Positions 12,156 to 21,650 of a stretch of 64,000 bases of DNA are shown in pieces. Numbering within the stretch: the stretch's first letter is position 1; every line of letters begins with the position of its first letter. Both the position numbers and the translations under genes were made by a program. The stretch spans positions 62,001 to 126,000 of the forward strand of contig KV425566.1 of assembly GCA_001632425.1 (NCBI GenBank), read 5' to 3'. Under the pieces are notes generated by a model. It did not search any database. It was not told where the DNA came from and saw only the letters and a program-made list of their open reading frames with translations. Source of the DNA: Neolentinus lepideus HHB14362 ss-1. Lineage: Eukaryota > Basidiomycota > Agaricomycetes > Gloeophyllales > Gloeophyllaceae.

Positions 12156-13426
12156 ATGAGCGCGTTCCCAGTCCAGTCTCCTCCGTCTTCCTCCTCGACC
12201 AAGTCGTCTGCTTGGTCACCGTTCTATGCCGCCCTGTCCCCGTTCACCAGCACGTATAACCGCTTCTCACAATGGCGGTCAGATCTGGCACTGCCTAGCC
12301 CCGGTTCGATAGAGAACCTTCAAAAAGAGGTCAAAAGTAAACACTCATGATTGCTATCAAGGGCATACGCTGACAGAAAATACAGGTACACACTTGACAA
12401 ATTTCATCTTTGACGGCGCTCGAGCCGACCTCACGAAGACGCTGTCTGCAAACCCCGCCTTCCAGGTCACACATTCGTTCAGCTTAGCATCCCAGACAGC
12501 ACCTTCATCCTACAATTTTGGAGCTGTGTTTGCAAATGAGCAGGTTACTCGGGTGTTTCCTTCGTCAAAATATAATCTTATGAATGGTATCTCTTAGGTT
12601 TTCATGCAAGGTGGTGTTGATCATGAAGGGAGTGTGAACTGCAGGTTCAACCGAGGTTGGAGTGCTAACAACGTAACAAAAATGCAAGCTCAGGTGTGTC
12701 GTACATATTCTCCCGCGGTTCCCAAGTTTAAGGAGTTCTATAGCTTTCATCGCAAGCGGGCCACAACATGATTCAGTTGGAGCACGACTACACTGGTCGC
12801 GATTACAACATCAATGCGAAAGCTATCAATCCCTCACCTGCAGACTTCAGTGGCATATATGTCGGAAGCTATCTCCAGTCTCTTACACGTAACCTCGCTC
12901 TCGGATTCGAGACGATGTGCCAGAGGCCAACACCAGAAATGACGGAGATTGCAACGTCCTACGTCGCTAAGCTGACAAGCACGGACAAGAGTTGGATTGC
13001 CACTGCGTTACTGCAGCAACCTGGTATACTGCAAGCGACGTATTGGCAGAAACTTAGCGAAAAGGTGGAGGTTGCAGCGGACCTACAGGTTATCGCCGCA
13101 TCAACGCGGAGAGACGCCGTGGCTACGTTAGGCGCCAAGTGGGACCTGCGCATGTCGACATTTCGCGCGCAGCTAGATTCGACTGGGAAGGTCTCAGCGT
13201 TGTTGGAGCAGCGGTTTGCCCCAACTTTTGCGTTCATCATTGGTGGCGAGATCGACCACTTCAAAGTCCGTTCTGTCATTCTGGTGTTCCCCGAAATTTC
13301 TGTTGACATGGGTTCTCATTATAGAACGCTGCTAAAATTGGTGTCGGTGTGATGATAGAGAGCTCGACGTTAACACCAGAGGAGATGGGTATGCCTGTGC
13401 CTCCTCAACCACCTTCGTACCCGTAA
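12156..13426 (+). CDS. TOM40: Mitochondrial import channel Tom40
   Basis: Tom40 is the 19-strand beta-barrel channel of the outer-membrane TOM complex. Five exons join cleanly: introns at 12337-12385, 12544-12597, about 12693-12741 and about 13267-13323. The N terminus is Ser/Pro-rich (SPPSSSSTKSSAWSPF), followed by the family's FYAALSPF and GSIENLQKEV. Barrel strands follow with VFMQGGVDHEGSVN, RGWSANNVTKMQAQ, QLEHDYTGRDYN and the porin-type signature near FAFIIGGEIDHFK. It ends with GVGVMIESS and the short tail PPQPPSYP. Length is about 350 residues, normal for fungal Tom40. The start ATG at 12156 is the first in the exon that gives the expected N terminus. The donor of the second intron (gttact) is non-consensus, but splicing there restores the highly conserved strand. 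Confidence 0.93.
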
Positions 13427-13588
13427 CGGACGTGGCACTACACTGCTGGGAGACTGCTCTCGGACGCTATTTTACGCAGAGACTGGCTCGCAGCCACTCT
13501 ACCGGTTTAAATTTATGACATATAATGTGTTTACATGAGCCGTGAGAATGCAGACACACACCCCCTTCCTCCATCCATCTCCTTCAGT

Positions 13589-14562
13589 ATGAGCGAGACG
13601 TTGCTGCAACTACGAGATATCTCCTGCCCTCGATCCGATGGGTCGCTTATTTTCTCTGACGCGAGCTTCAATGTCAATGAAGGTGATATACTCGTTCTCA
13701 GAGGCAAAAGTGGTGCTGGGTAAGTCGTCGCTCTCTCATGCGCTTGCATACGTACGTGCTAGATTCAGCCAACGCATAAACTAACCAGAAAGTCGACGTT
13801 GCTGAAATGCATCGCGCATCTCAACGTGTATAAAGGCGAGATTTTGTACAGGGGCAGGTGTGTTCAAAGCACACATGTCTCGCTGGCGGCACTGACAAGT
13901 TTGAATTTGTTGAATTTGAAATTCAAATTAGGTCTCCTAAATCCATCGGTATGGGGCTTGTTTTTGCATCACAATCGTAACGCTCAGCACTACTGCGCAG
14001 GGGTGCCTGCATACCGTACGCATGTGTTATATGTACCACAGAGACCTTCACTGCTCCCGGGAACTCCGAAGGACTTCTTCATCACCATATCCTCATTCTC
14101 CTCGCGTAACCCCAAGAACAGTCGGCTCTCAAAGAAGGACGAACGGACTGCAGTTCCCGATCTGAACCAGGCTATCGAAGTAGGGAGGTCCTTCGGACTG
14201 GATGATGAGTTATGGGATAGGGAGTGGTCCAGTCTTAGCGGAGGCGAGTCGCAGAGGATGGTGCTGGCTGTCGCTATTGGCTTGGATGCTGCAGACATAC
14301 TCCTGCTTGACGGTGCGTTTTTGGCCTGCGCAGTTATGCCGACTCGCTCAATGCGCTTTTAGAACCGACATCTGCTCTGGACCCGGAATCATCCAAATCT
14401 GTGGAAACATGTTTGACTTCGGACATGAAGGCGCCCGACTCTACGCTGCAGGCAATCGTCTGGATCACGCACTCCGAGGAGCAGGCACGAAGGGTCGGGA
14501 CGAGATTCGTAGAGGTCACCGCCGACGGAATACGTGAGGAACCCAGAGACCCAGAGGTTTAG
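13589..14562 (+). CDS. Single-domain ABC ATPase, FetA/YbbL-like
   Basis: A stand-alone ABC nucleotide-binding domain with no membrane segments. Walker A GKSGAGKST is split by an intron starting at 13720. The Q-loop region is VPQRPSLLPGTP, the ABC signature LSGGESQRM, and Walker B ILLLDEPTSALD, itself interrupted by an intron after LLLD near 14.31 kb. The H-loop is WITHSEEQ. It most resembles the bacterial FetA (YbbL) ATPase, which works with the FetB (YbbM) permease; no FetB-like gene lies in this window. The start at 13589 (MSETLLQL) gives a normal ABC N terminus, and an in-frame ATG at 13535 would add 18 residues. The intron near 13859-14005 is unusually long for this window (about 145 nt). 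Cellular role is unknown. Confidence 0.82.
13913..13929. repeat. Short palindrome inside an ABC-gene intron
   Basis: The 17-nt sequence aatttgaaattcaaatt is a perfect palindrome with 8-nt arms around one central base, in the AT-rich part of the longest intron of the ABC ATPase gene. It may simply reflect low complexity. Confidence 0.6.
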
Positions 14563-14639
14563 ATCCGGACGACGTTTCGTGTAAGCCCCTGTAAATCCCA
14601 TTGTTTTCTTTGTACATCTTCGGCTGTATTGGTATGTTG

Positions 14640-14656
14640 TGGATTTAAATGGATTG
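14640..14656. repeat. Inverted repeat, left arm, flanking tRNA-Ile
   Basis: The 17-nt sequence tggatttaaatggattg occurs here. Its exact reverse complement is at 15012-15028, on the other side of the tRNA gene. The core (tggatttaaatgg) is AT-rich and nearly self-complementary. Confidence 0.75.
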
Positions 14657-14709
14657 TTGTCATTGCCTAAGATACACCAAATGACTTTTACAAAGTAAAG
14701 AGCTAAAAG

Positions 14710-14798
14710 GGACCCTTAGCTCAATCGGTAGAGCGTTGTACTTATGTGGATATCTTGTTGAGATGCAGCGGTCCCGAGTTCGATTCTCGGAGGGTCCA
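14710..14798 (+). tRNA. tRNA-Ile(UAU), intron-containing
   Basis: A full cloverleaf can be drawn. The acceptor stem GGACCCT (14710-14716) pairs with AGGGTCC (14791-14797), with discriminator A at 14798. The D arm holds TAGCTCAATCGGTAGAGC (A box). The anticodon stem TTGTA (14736-14740) pairs with TGCAG (14764-14768). The anticodon is TAT at 14743-14745. A 16-nt intron at 14747-14762 sits at the canonical position after nucleotide 37. The T arm is CCGAG-TTCGATT-CTCGG (B box). Anticodon UAU reads the rare isoleucine codon AUA, and this isoacceptor commonly carries an intron in eukaryotes. The intron must be removed by the Sen endonuclease, one subunit of which (SEN34) is encoded near 46 kb. Confidence 0.95.
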
Positions 14799-15264
14799 TT
14801 TTTGCAATTCGATCAACCTCTAGTTGCCTCAGGAGTAGTGTTTCTGACTGCGTGCAACGGTTTGCACGTCGGGCATTTACTAAGATCTGTAAACTTTTTA
14901 CAGATGTCCATCGAGCAGTGGTGATCAGGAAGCTTCGTTGGAATTTTCCGTACACCATTATAATTGAAAAATGGTCAAAAATGGATTAAAATGTAATTAA
15001 AATGGATATTTCAATCCATTTAAATCCATTCTAAACCTTCGTTCCGCTGGTAATCAATTATAATGAGGTACGGAAATTTCCGACATTCGCTATGAGGCAC
15101 GTGGGATACCATTTCCCTTTGAGTCGTAATATCCAGCGCGGCGCAGCAGAGACATATCAAGTATCAAGCTCTCTCTCTACCCTTTCATTCCTTCCTCGCG
15201 TGTCTGCTGCAGACACGGACATATTGTCCATATTTCCGCTCTGGAGTGAGTGGGTTAATACAAG
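14799..15264. other. Intergenic region between tRNA-Ile and mannosyltransferase B
   Basis: No gene seen. An AT-rich patch at about 14960-15035 contains several copies of atggat and its complement, including a hairpin with 8-nt arms (aaatggat / atccattt, about 15000-15021) and the right arm of the inverted repeat. A pyrimidine-rich tract (ctctctctaccctttcattccttcctc) at about 15169-15197 probably belongs to the promoter/5' UTR of the downstream gene. Confidence 0.6.
15012..15028. repeat. Inverted repeat, right arm, flanking tRNA-Ile
   Basis: The sequence caatccatttaaatcca is the exact reverse complement of 14640-14656, 355 bp downstream. Together the arms enclose the tRNA gene and the AT-rich hairpin patch. 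Confidence 0.75.
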
Positions 15265-17004
15265 ATGATGACGCCTATGCGTTACGTGGTCCTGGTACTG
15301 GGTATCATAGTAAGTATAATCCCTGTGCTAGGGCTACGCTGTCCGAATTGACGCGTACGTACAGATCGGACTACACTTTATCCTTAGTTTCTCCCATGAA
15401 GACTACGGGCGGGCAACTTCGTTATCAAGCCTCACAGACCAGTTCCGGGGTTCTACTCCCAACCCACCTTACAAGAACCCAGTTCCGGAGGAGTACTACA
15501 AGCCCGCCAACAATACGACGGCTCCTGGCCGGAAGGCCAACGCCGTAATCGTTATGCTTGCCCGCAACAGCGATCTCAATGGTGTAGTCTCAAGCATGAA
15601 GCAGCTCGAGGATCGCTTCAACAAGAAGTTCAATTATCCTTACGTTTTCCTCAATGAGGCGGACTTCAGTGCTGAATTCAAGGAGTAGGGTCTGGTCAGT
15701 CTGTTTACAAGGGCTCGTCCTGATATCTTCCCAGCCGCATTACAACACTCACGGACTCCGACGTCAAGTTTGGTCTTATACCCCGCGAGCATTGGTACCA
15801 GCCGGATTCAATAGACGAAGACAAAGCTAAGGTGGCTAGAGAGGACATGGTTAAAAACAGCGTCATCTACGGAGGTGAGCAGTCTAAATGTTGCCTCTGG
15901 CACAAGTTCGGCTGACACACCTACAGGCAGCGTGCCGTATGTCCTTTATGTGACTTGATCAAGTATACTGGTTTTAACGAAATACCTAGATACCGGAACA
16001 TGTGCCGCTTCAATTCAGGGGTGAATTTTATTGATTCCAAATATACGCACAGACGTTCTCATTTGTCCATTTTAGTTCTTCTACAGACATGAACTACTGA
16101 AGGACTACAAGTACTACTGGAGAGTGGAGTACGTGTCATGCCTATGTGTCAAGGCGTGCTGCCATTAACATTTGACGATCAGACCCGATGTCAAGTTCTT
16201 CTGTGATCTTGATTATGACCCTTTCCTTGTCATGGAAGACGGCAAAAAAGTCTACGGTCTGCCTGATTAACTTTCGATACGAAGCAGCAAGCTGAGTCAT
16301 GACATTTATCAGGCTTCACTGTCTCGCTATACGAATACGAGGCAACTATCCCAACTCTTTGGAACGCCGTTAAGGGTGGGTTCAGTTTCACCATTTGTTG
16401 CTCAATGTAGTTGCTGAGAATACGTGCGTCCAGAGTTCGTCAATGCCAACCCGGATCTGGTAGCTAAGGACAACGCCATGTCTTTCATCTCGGACGATGG
16501 TGGCGAGACATATAACCGATGCCACTGTGAGTGTTGTCTTTATCCATGAGGAGCTATCTCTAACGTTACACCTAGTCTGGAGTAACTTCGAAATTGGTGA
16601 CCTTGATCTTTGGAGAAGTGAGGGTTACTCCAAGTTCTTCGACTTCCTCGATGAGAAAGGTGGATTCTACTATGAGGTACGGCACAATGCTTTCATTCGG
16701 CGGAACCAGTGTTGAGTTGCCTTGTATCAGCGCTGGGGTGACGCACCAGTCCATAGCATCGGAGCTGCTCTGTTCGCGCGTAAAGACCAGATTCACTTCT
16801 TCAATGACATCGGCTACCGGCATGAGCCCTTCCAGCACTGCCCACAAGGCGACGCACACAAGCGAGGAAAGTGCTGGTGCGATCCTAAACAGAACTTCGG
16901 TAAGTCACCGCAGCTTTGTTGAGGTCGGTTTGGTATCACATTAATCCAAATATATAGACTATGAGTGGTACTCTTGTCTCGCGAGATACGACAAGCTGTT
17001 CTAG
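15265..17004 (+). CDS. Kre2/Mnt1-type alpha-1,2-mannosyltransferase, copy B (GT15)
   Basis: A second GT15 Golgi mannosyltransferase, paralogous to the gene at 9291-10993. Exon 1 (15265-15309) encodes a 15-residue signal-anchor start (MMTPMRYVVLVLGII). Intron 1 is 15310-15364. Further short introns then connect [133 protein letters not shown] and the terminal DYEWYSCLARYDKLF. All family blocks are present and the gene looks intact. The apparent in-frame stop after AEFKE near 15687 lies in an intron (donor gtaggg). Confidence 0.9.
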
Positions 17005-17190
17005 GCTAGCCCGCCTGCTCTGTATGATTACCTGCCTATCTATACGACATGGACATTATTACTGCCGTGATAATAGCAACGGATGTGGCCTGTGTACTCT
17101 TGAATCGAAGTTCATTGCTCTGCTAGCCCAGAATGATAGTCACGCTGCAACTCATGACGACAGGAGCGGGCCATACTTAGCCTTTCAGTA

Positions 17191-20100
17191 TCATCGATAC
17201 ATGCTCATATAAGACTAGGAAGGTCGTCATCATAAGATGGATTGCGCATAGTATTGATACTGCGCCGCGGTTAATCTGACACTTTAAGCCGTCATGATAA
17301 AAATAACATACCGAATCATACAGACGCGTCCAATTGGATCCCAGAGACGTGTCTATCAGACGGTCAACGTGTTCCTGTACCAGCGAGTGCGTCAGTGCGG
17401 GTTGGAACCGCTCGCGCAGTTGATTTGCGGTCTGTTCACCCAGAGCAGCAAAACATGGCAATGACGAGTCTGCTATTGCGTCAGCATCGATCTAATCATG
17501 CTTGTTGAATAATTCACCTTTCTGCATAAGCTCCACCAGAGCTGGAGAAGGTACAGGGATGATGAGTTTACAGGGCGTGGCGACACTCAACAGCCCACGT
17601 ACTAATGATGCTATCACAGTGCTTGCTGGCAGCCTCGAAACCTTCGCGAAAGAACCGCCTGAACTCGCGGAAGTACTCGCTGTCGACTCCTCCGAGGACT
17701 TCAACGTACTCCAATGGCAGCTTGAAGGGAGCAGCTTCAAACCCGATATTACCCGGAGAATTGGATAGCATGAAACCGAAGTCTATATGGATGAGATGGC
17801 CTTCCCTGTCCAAAAGGATGTTTCCGTTATGCCGATCCTTGATTTGTAACAGGTACGTGACCAGAGAGTACCCTGGAGGAGTAATACTCTAGCTCAAATC
17901 AAATATACGTTGCACTTCGTCTTACCAGCGAGGGACTTAGCGAAATTGCGCTGTGCCCTTATGAACTTGGTTGAAGAAGAATCACCGTACGTCTGCAATC
18001 ATCCGTCAGGTGAGACTCGGAGACGTTTGTGATGTCCGACAGACCGTTTTGAAATGGTCAAGCAGAGTAACATGCCCTAAGCGACCCTCAGCAAACCGTC
18101 GTGCATATTCTGCTTTCTTGATCGAGTGTATCGAAACGGCATCGGTTATTGTCTCAACAAAGCCTGAACTGCCACCAGTGACCAGTATGCGGAAACTACA
18201 CAAGCAAAAGATGAGCTCGGCACAAGTTCGGCAACAGATAGAGCATACTATCTGACCCAACATTGACAATGCTCTTCTTGCCATATCCGCTGGAACTGTT
18301 GAATTAGTTGGACTGCGAGTTGCTCTTGCCGTAAGTCCCCGCCGGTCTTCACAATGACAGATACACAGTCCCAGTTGGCTGTTTCGGGGAGTATTGAGTG
18401 ACAATTCCTAATTGGACGGATGTTACCTACCAAGATGACCATAAGGTGACCCGTGACGTATCCGGCTCTAGATATAAATCATCGTCAGGATGACGTTGGA
18501 AGTGCAACATTTTCGTCAAATACTCTCACCTTCTTGGCGGACCAAGATTCACTGAACACAACCGCTGACGGATCAGCCCTGTTCAACTCACGTCGAATGA
18601 TACTCTCATCCTCAACACTCTTCAGCCCGCCTCCCTCCGTGTTGAGCATCGTCTGATTCTCCCGCATCCGGTCCATACGCTCCTCCTCGAGGGCAATCAT
18701 CTCCTGCATGATACGATCACGGATGGCTGCTGCCTCCGCAGGGTTCAGTCTCATCCCGCCTGACGAGCCGGCGTTGCTAGGGCGAGCCTGAGAGACATAC
18801 CCTGAGAGGGACGGATGGACAGGCCCCTTGTTGTCTTGACCGTCCGAGGACTCTTGGGGGGCGATTACAGAGAACCAGGCCGACCAACCCGAGGAGGAAA
18901 CAGGAGAGGGATCGAACGATGCATTTCCTAAGGATGGTGTACTTGTGCCCGTAGCCGGTTCACGAACGAGATTCGCATTGAGCTGCGCCAGCATAACGGC
19001 GGCAGTCCGCATTCGTTCGGAGTAGTCGTCGAGAGACAACACCTGCCCGTTGCTACCCATGGATGCGGAGCTATCCTGATGACCATGTTTCGTGGCTGGC
19101 GGACCAGATGATGGTGCAGAGCCAAACGAGGCCGAGTGCTCGATGGCAGGAGAGGGAGGGAGAGACGAGGAGCGGGACCACGCAGCAACATCGAGGTCCT
19201 TGTTTCTGGGCCGAGGGGGCAACACAATGGAGTCAGACAAGTCAACAGCCTTCGAGAAGCGGGGACCGTCTGCACCGTAAACCTGCTCGATCAGGTCAAC
19301 CTCTTCGTCCTCAACAGGAAGAGCGGCTGAAGTCGGTGTCGGGGGGATCGTGCCAATATCTGGCGCAGTTGGGCTGTCCAGCTGCTCCATTCCAGAATCG
19401 AGCCCTGCTGAACGTTCATTCCCTGACACAGTACGACGAAGCGATGAAGGCTCCTGTTTGAATGGGAAAAAGTCCGATGAGGCGCTCTTGCGCTCTTCTT
19501 CCTTCTTTACAATTTTTTTGAGGACCTCCTTGTTGCTTCGCTTGCTTGGATCGAAATCAAGGTCGTCATGAAGAATCTCTACAAGCAAGAGGAACGGTGC
19601 TTTTTCTGCAGAGTTCAGAACCACACTTTCACCTGGAGGAATCCGCACGATTCGGTGATGAGGTTGTGTTTTGCCCGGCGGGCCCAGAGAATTGTCCGAG
19701 GAGGAGCACCACATGGGCATACACACCTCCGCAGGCAACTTGTGGTTCAAGGTGGTCAGCTCGGCTCTGAGGGCACTGACACGTGCAGGCTTTGGTACCA
19801 CCAATAGCCTGCTGCAGATATCCTCCAAACCGAGGGTGAATTGCACCTACGAATCCATTATAACTACATCACAGACTGAATTTCCAATATGTTGACTAAC
19901 CTCTGACCTACAATAATGACTCCGCAGAAGGTGGACTTGTGACTGGAGATCGTATTTTTGCAAAAGGAGATCCGGCGTGTTCAGTCGATTCGGGTCTCGA
20001 AACGCTGTAGCTGTTGATAATGACGGCGAGGACTGGAAGGGACTAGCCGGGTGCACAGGCGGAGAATAATCTTGTTGACCGAAGGGGTCATCGGATAATC

Positions 20101-21189
20101 GTGGTCGACCATCACCTCGCAGATGTAAAGGCAATGCTGGACTCGTTTGAGCAGCACCCATTGTTGAACGACGAGTCAAATTGGCTCCCGCTATTCGATT
20201 GGAGCCGTTCAACACTCGCTTGGCTTCCGGTGGTCCTTGTACAGAAAGGTCTACTGTACTGGCTGTCCGGTAGTCATGAGAGTCACTCGATTCAAGATCG
20301 TCATCCTCTTCGTCATTATTGACTTGTTTTGGCCGTGGTATGCCTGGAGCAGGCTCTTCCTGAGGGGTGTGCGTATTTTGACCATCGCTACCTTCGTCAT
20401 CAGCACGTCCTTGTTCTATGACCACCTCTCCCATGACTTCTGCCAAGAGCGGTATGCCTGGGACACCTGCCATGACTACACCCATGCCTACTAATACAGG
20501 CAGCGCGTTGGATTTTACCTTCTTCCTAGAGGTCGCAGAACCAAGAACCGAGTACGGCACCACTGCTGGAGCAGGAAGATCCCCGAAGATTATTTCATGA
20601 CACTGATGGAGGGTGCTTTGGCAGACTGCAAAGGATTTGGGATTTTGGCGCGTTGATATGGAGAGATCCCTTAGACGTGCTTGCATAAACCAAAGAGTCT
20701 GCAAGGAACTTATATGACATTTCTTGCTGATTAATGCAGAGACCACGACGCACCAGCATAGCAATGTGGGTAGACCTCCGGCAAGTGTCCACCACAAAAC
20801 ATTCGAGAGCTCGCGATTTTGACGGTCGGGTGACCAATAGATGGCTGAAGCCCAACCATCATTAAATGGGAAGTTGCTAAATGCATGGACACTTGCGTTC
20901 ACCATATGAAGCCCCATACGTCACGTAACTCATCTATGTCCAACTCCCGAAGCCTGCGCGTAAGGTAGTAGGTGATACCGATGTTGTCCGAGTACAGCCT
21001 GAGATACTGGAGCGCGACATGGACGGAGAAGAAGGATGGGGAAAGAAATAGACGCAGGAGGAGGGCATGGGTCATGGCACGGAACCGCGCTATAGCAGCA
21101 TAACTCAGCCGGTCGGCGCGCACTCCGCTTGCATCGTTTGTAGGGACAGTGGCGGTGCTGGCATCTAATGCTACCGGGTCTGCAGCCAC
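17191..21189 (-). CDS. PIK1: Phosphatidylinositol 4-kinase Pik1 (PI4K beta type)
   Basis: Makes PI4P at the Golgi and nucleus, needed for secretion. The N terminus carries the lipid-kinase-unique helical region (VHVALQYLRLYSDNIGITYY), then CHLLVTRPSKSRALECF across an intron. A long Ser/Pro-rich linker follows (18.5-20.6 kb) and contains LPAEVCMPMWCSSSDN, the family's pre-catalytic motif. The kinase domain shows VIVKTGGDLRQEQLAVQLI near 18.3 kb (ATP-binding part), then YLLQIKDRHNGNILLD (catalytic loop, near 17.84 kb) and HIDFGFMLSNSPG (activation segment, near 17.78 kb). The last exon is uncertain: splicing after TRLYDS gives a stop near 17191. The start at 21189 is the only good upstream ATG; a later in-frame Met (MTHALL) is an alternative. 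It is head-to-head with DPM2. Confidence 0.9.
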
Positions 21190-21218
21190 TCAACATAACT
21201 AATACGTCTTGAAGGACC
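21190..21218. promoter_or_regulatory. 29-bp gap between PIK1 and DPM2 start codons
   Basis: The divergent PIK1 (-) and DPM2 (+) start codons are separated by only 29 bp. A shared promoter cannot fit here. Either the transcripts overlap antisense in their 5' ends, or one annotated start is too far upstream. Confidence 0.5.
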
Positions 21219-21595
21219 ATGGTGAGTGTTCGCAGTATTCTCAGCCGGCGTTCACCCTATAGGTCTGTGTATAGGGTGCCAGTGACAAAGCCCTCGGAGG
21301 CGCTATGCTGCTGGCTGCATCAGTCGTCTTCACTTACTATACATGCTGGGCTCTCCTCTTGGTACGTGCCGAGTTACACCGCCTGGAAGCTTTAATCACT
21401 GAGGACCGACTAATCCAGCCTTTCTTCGATGCATCAAATGCAATTCACGACTTCTTCCCTCCGAGAGAATGGGCCGTCCGCTTACCCGCTTTTCTCCTCG
21501 TATCCGGTCTCTCTGCTATTGGATTATTCATTGGCATCACCATGGTGAAGGAGAAGCGGGCAAAAGCGCAGAAAGCAAAGCTTCGTATGGCTTAA
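21219..21595 (+). CDS. DPM2: Dolichol-phosphate-mannose synthase subunit Dpm2
   Basis: A small ER membrane protein that stabilises and regulates dolichol-phosphate-mannose synthase, supplying mannose for N-glycans, GPI anchors and O-mannosylation. Three exons: ATG alone (21219-21221), 21275-21361 and 21419-21595, with introns of 53 and 57 nt. The protein begins MGASDKALGGAMLLAAS. It has a first membrane segment (FTYYTCWALLL), a loop, PPREWAVRLPAF, a second membrane segment (LLVSGLSAIGLFIGITMV) and a basic tail KEKRAKAQKAK. This two-helix plan and FTYYT-W match Dpm2. The product is 88 residues, the usual size. The second intron is in frame and stop-free, so naive ORF calling merges it. The two mannosyltransferases upstream act in the same broad mannosylation pathway, probably by coincidence of position. 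Confidence 0.88.
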
Positions 21596-21650
21596 TAAAT
21601 AACATCCCTTCACAGCGTGTGCATGTGGAATATCAACATATGGCAGCATA

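Noticed and set aside
15680..15690. Apparent premature stop in mannosyltransferase B (AAG GAG TAG)
   Set aside because: The tag lies at the start of a GT-AG intron (donor gtaggg). After splicing, the frame continues with TTLTDSDVKFG as in copy A.
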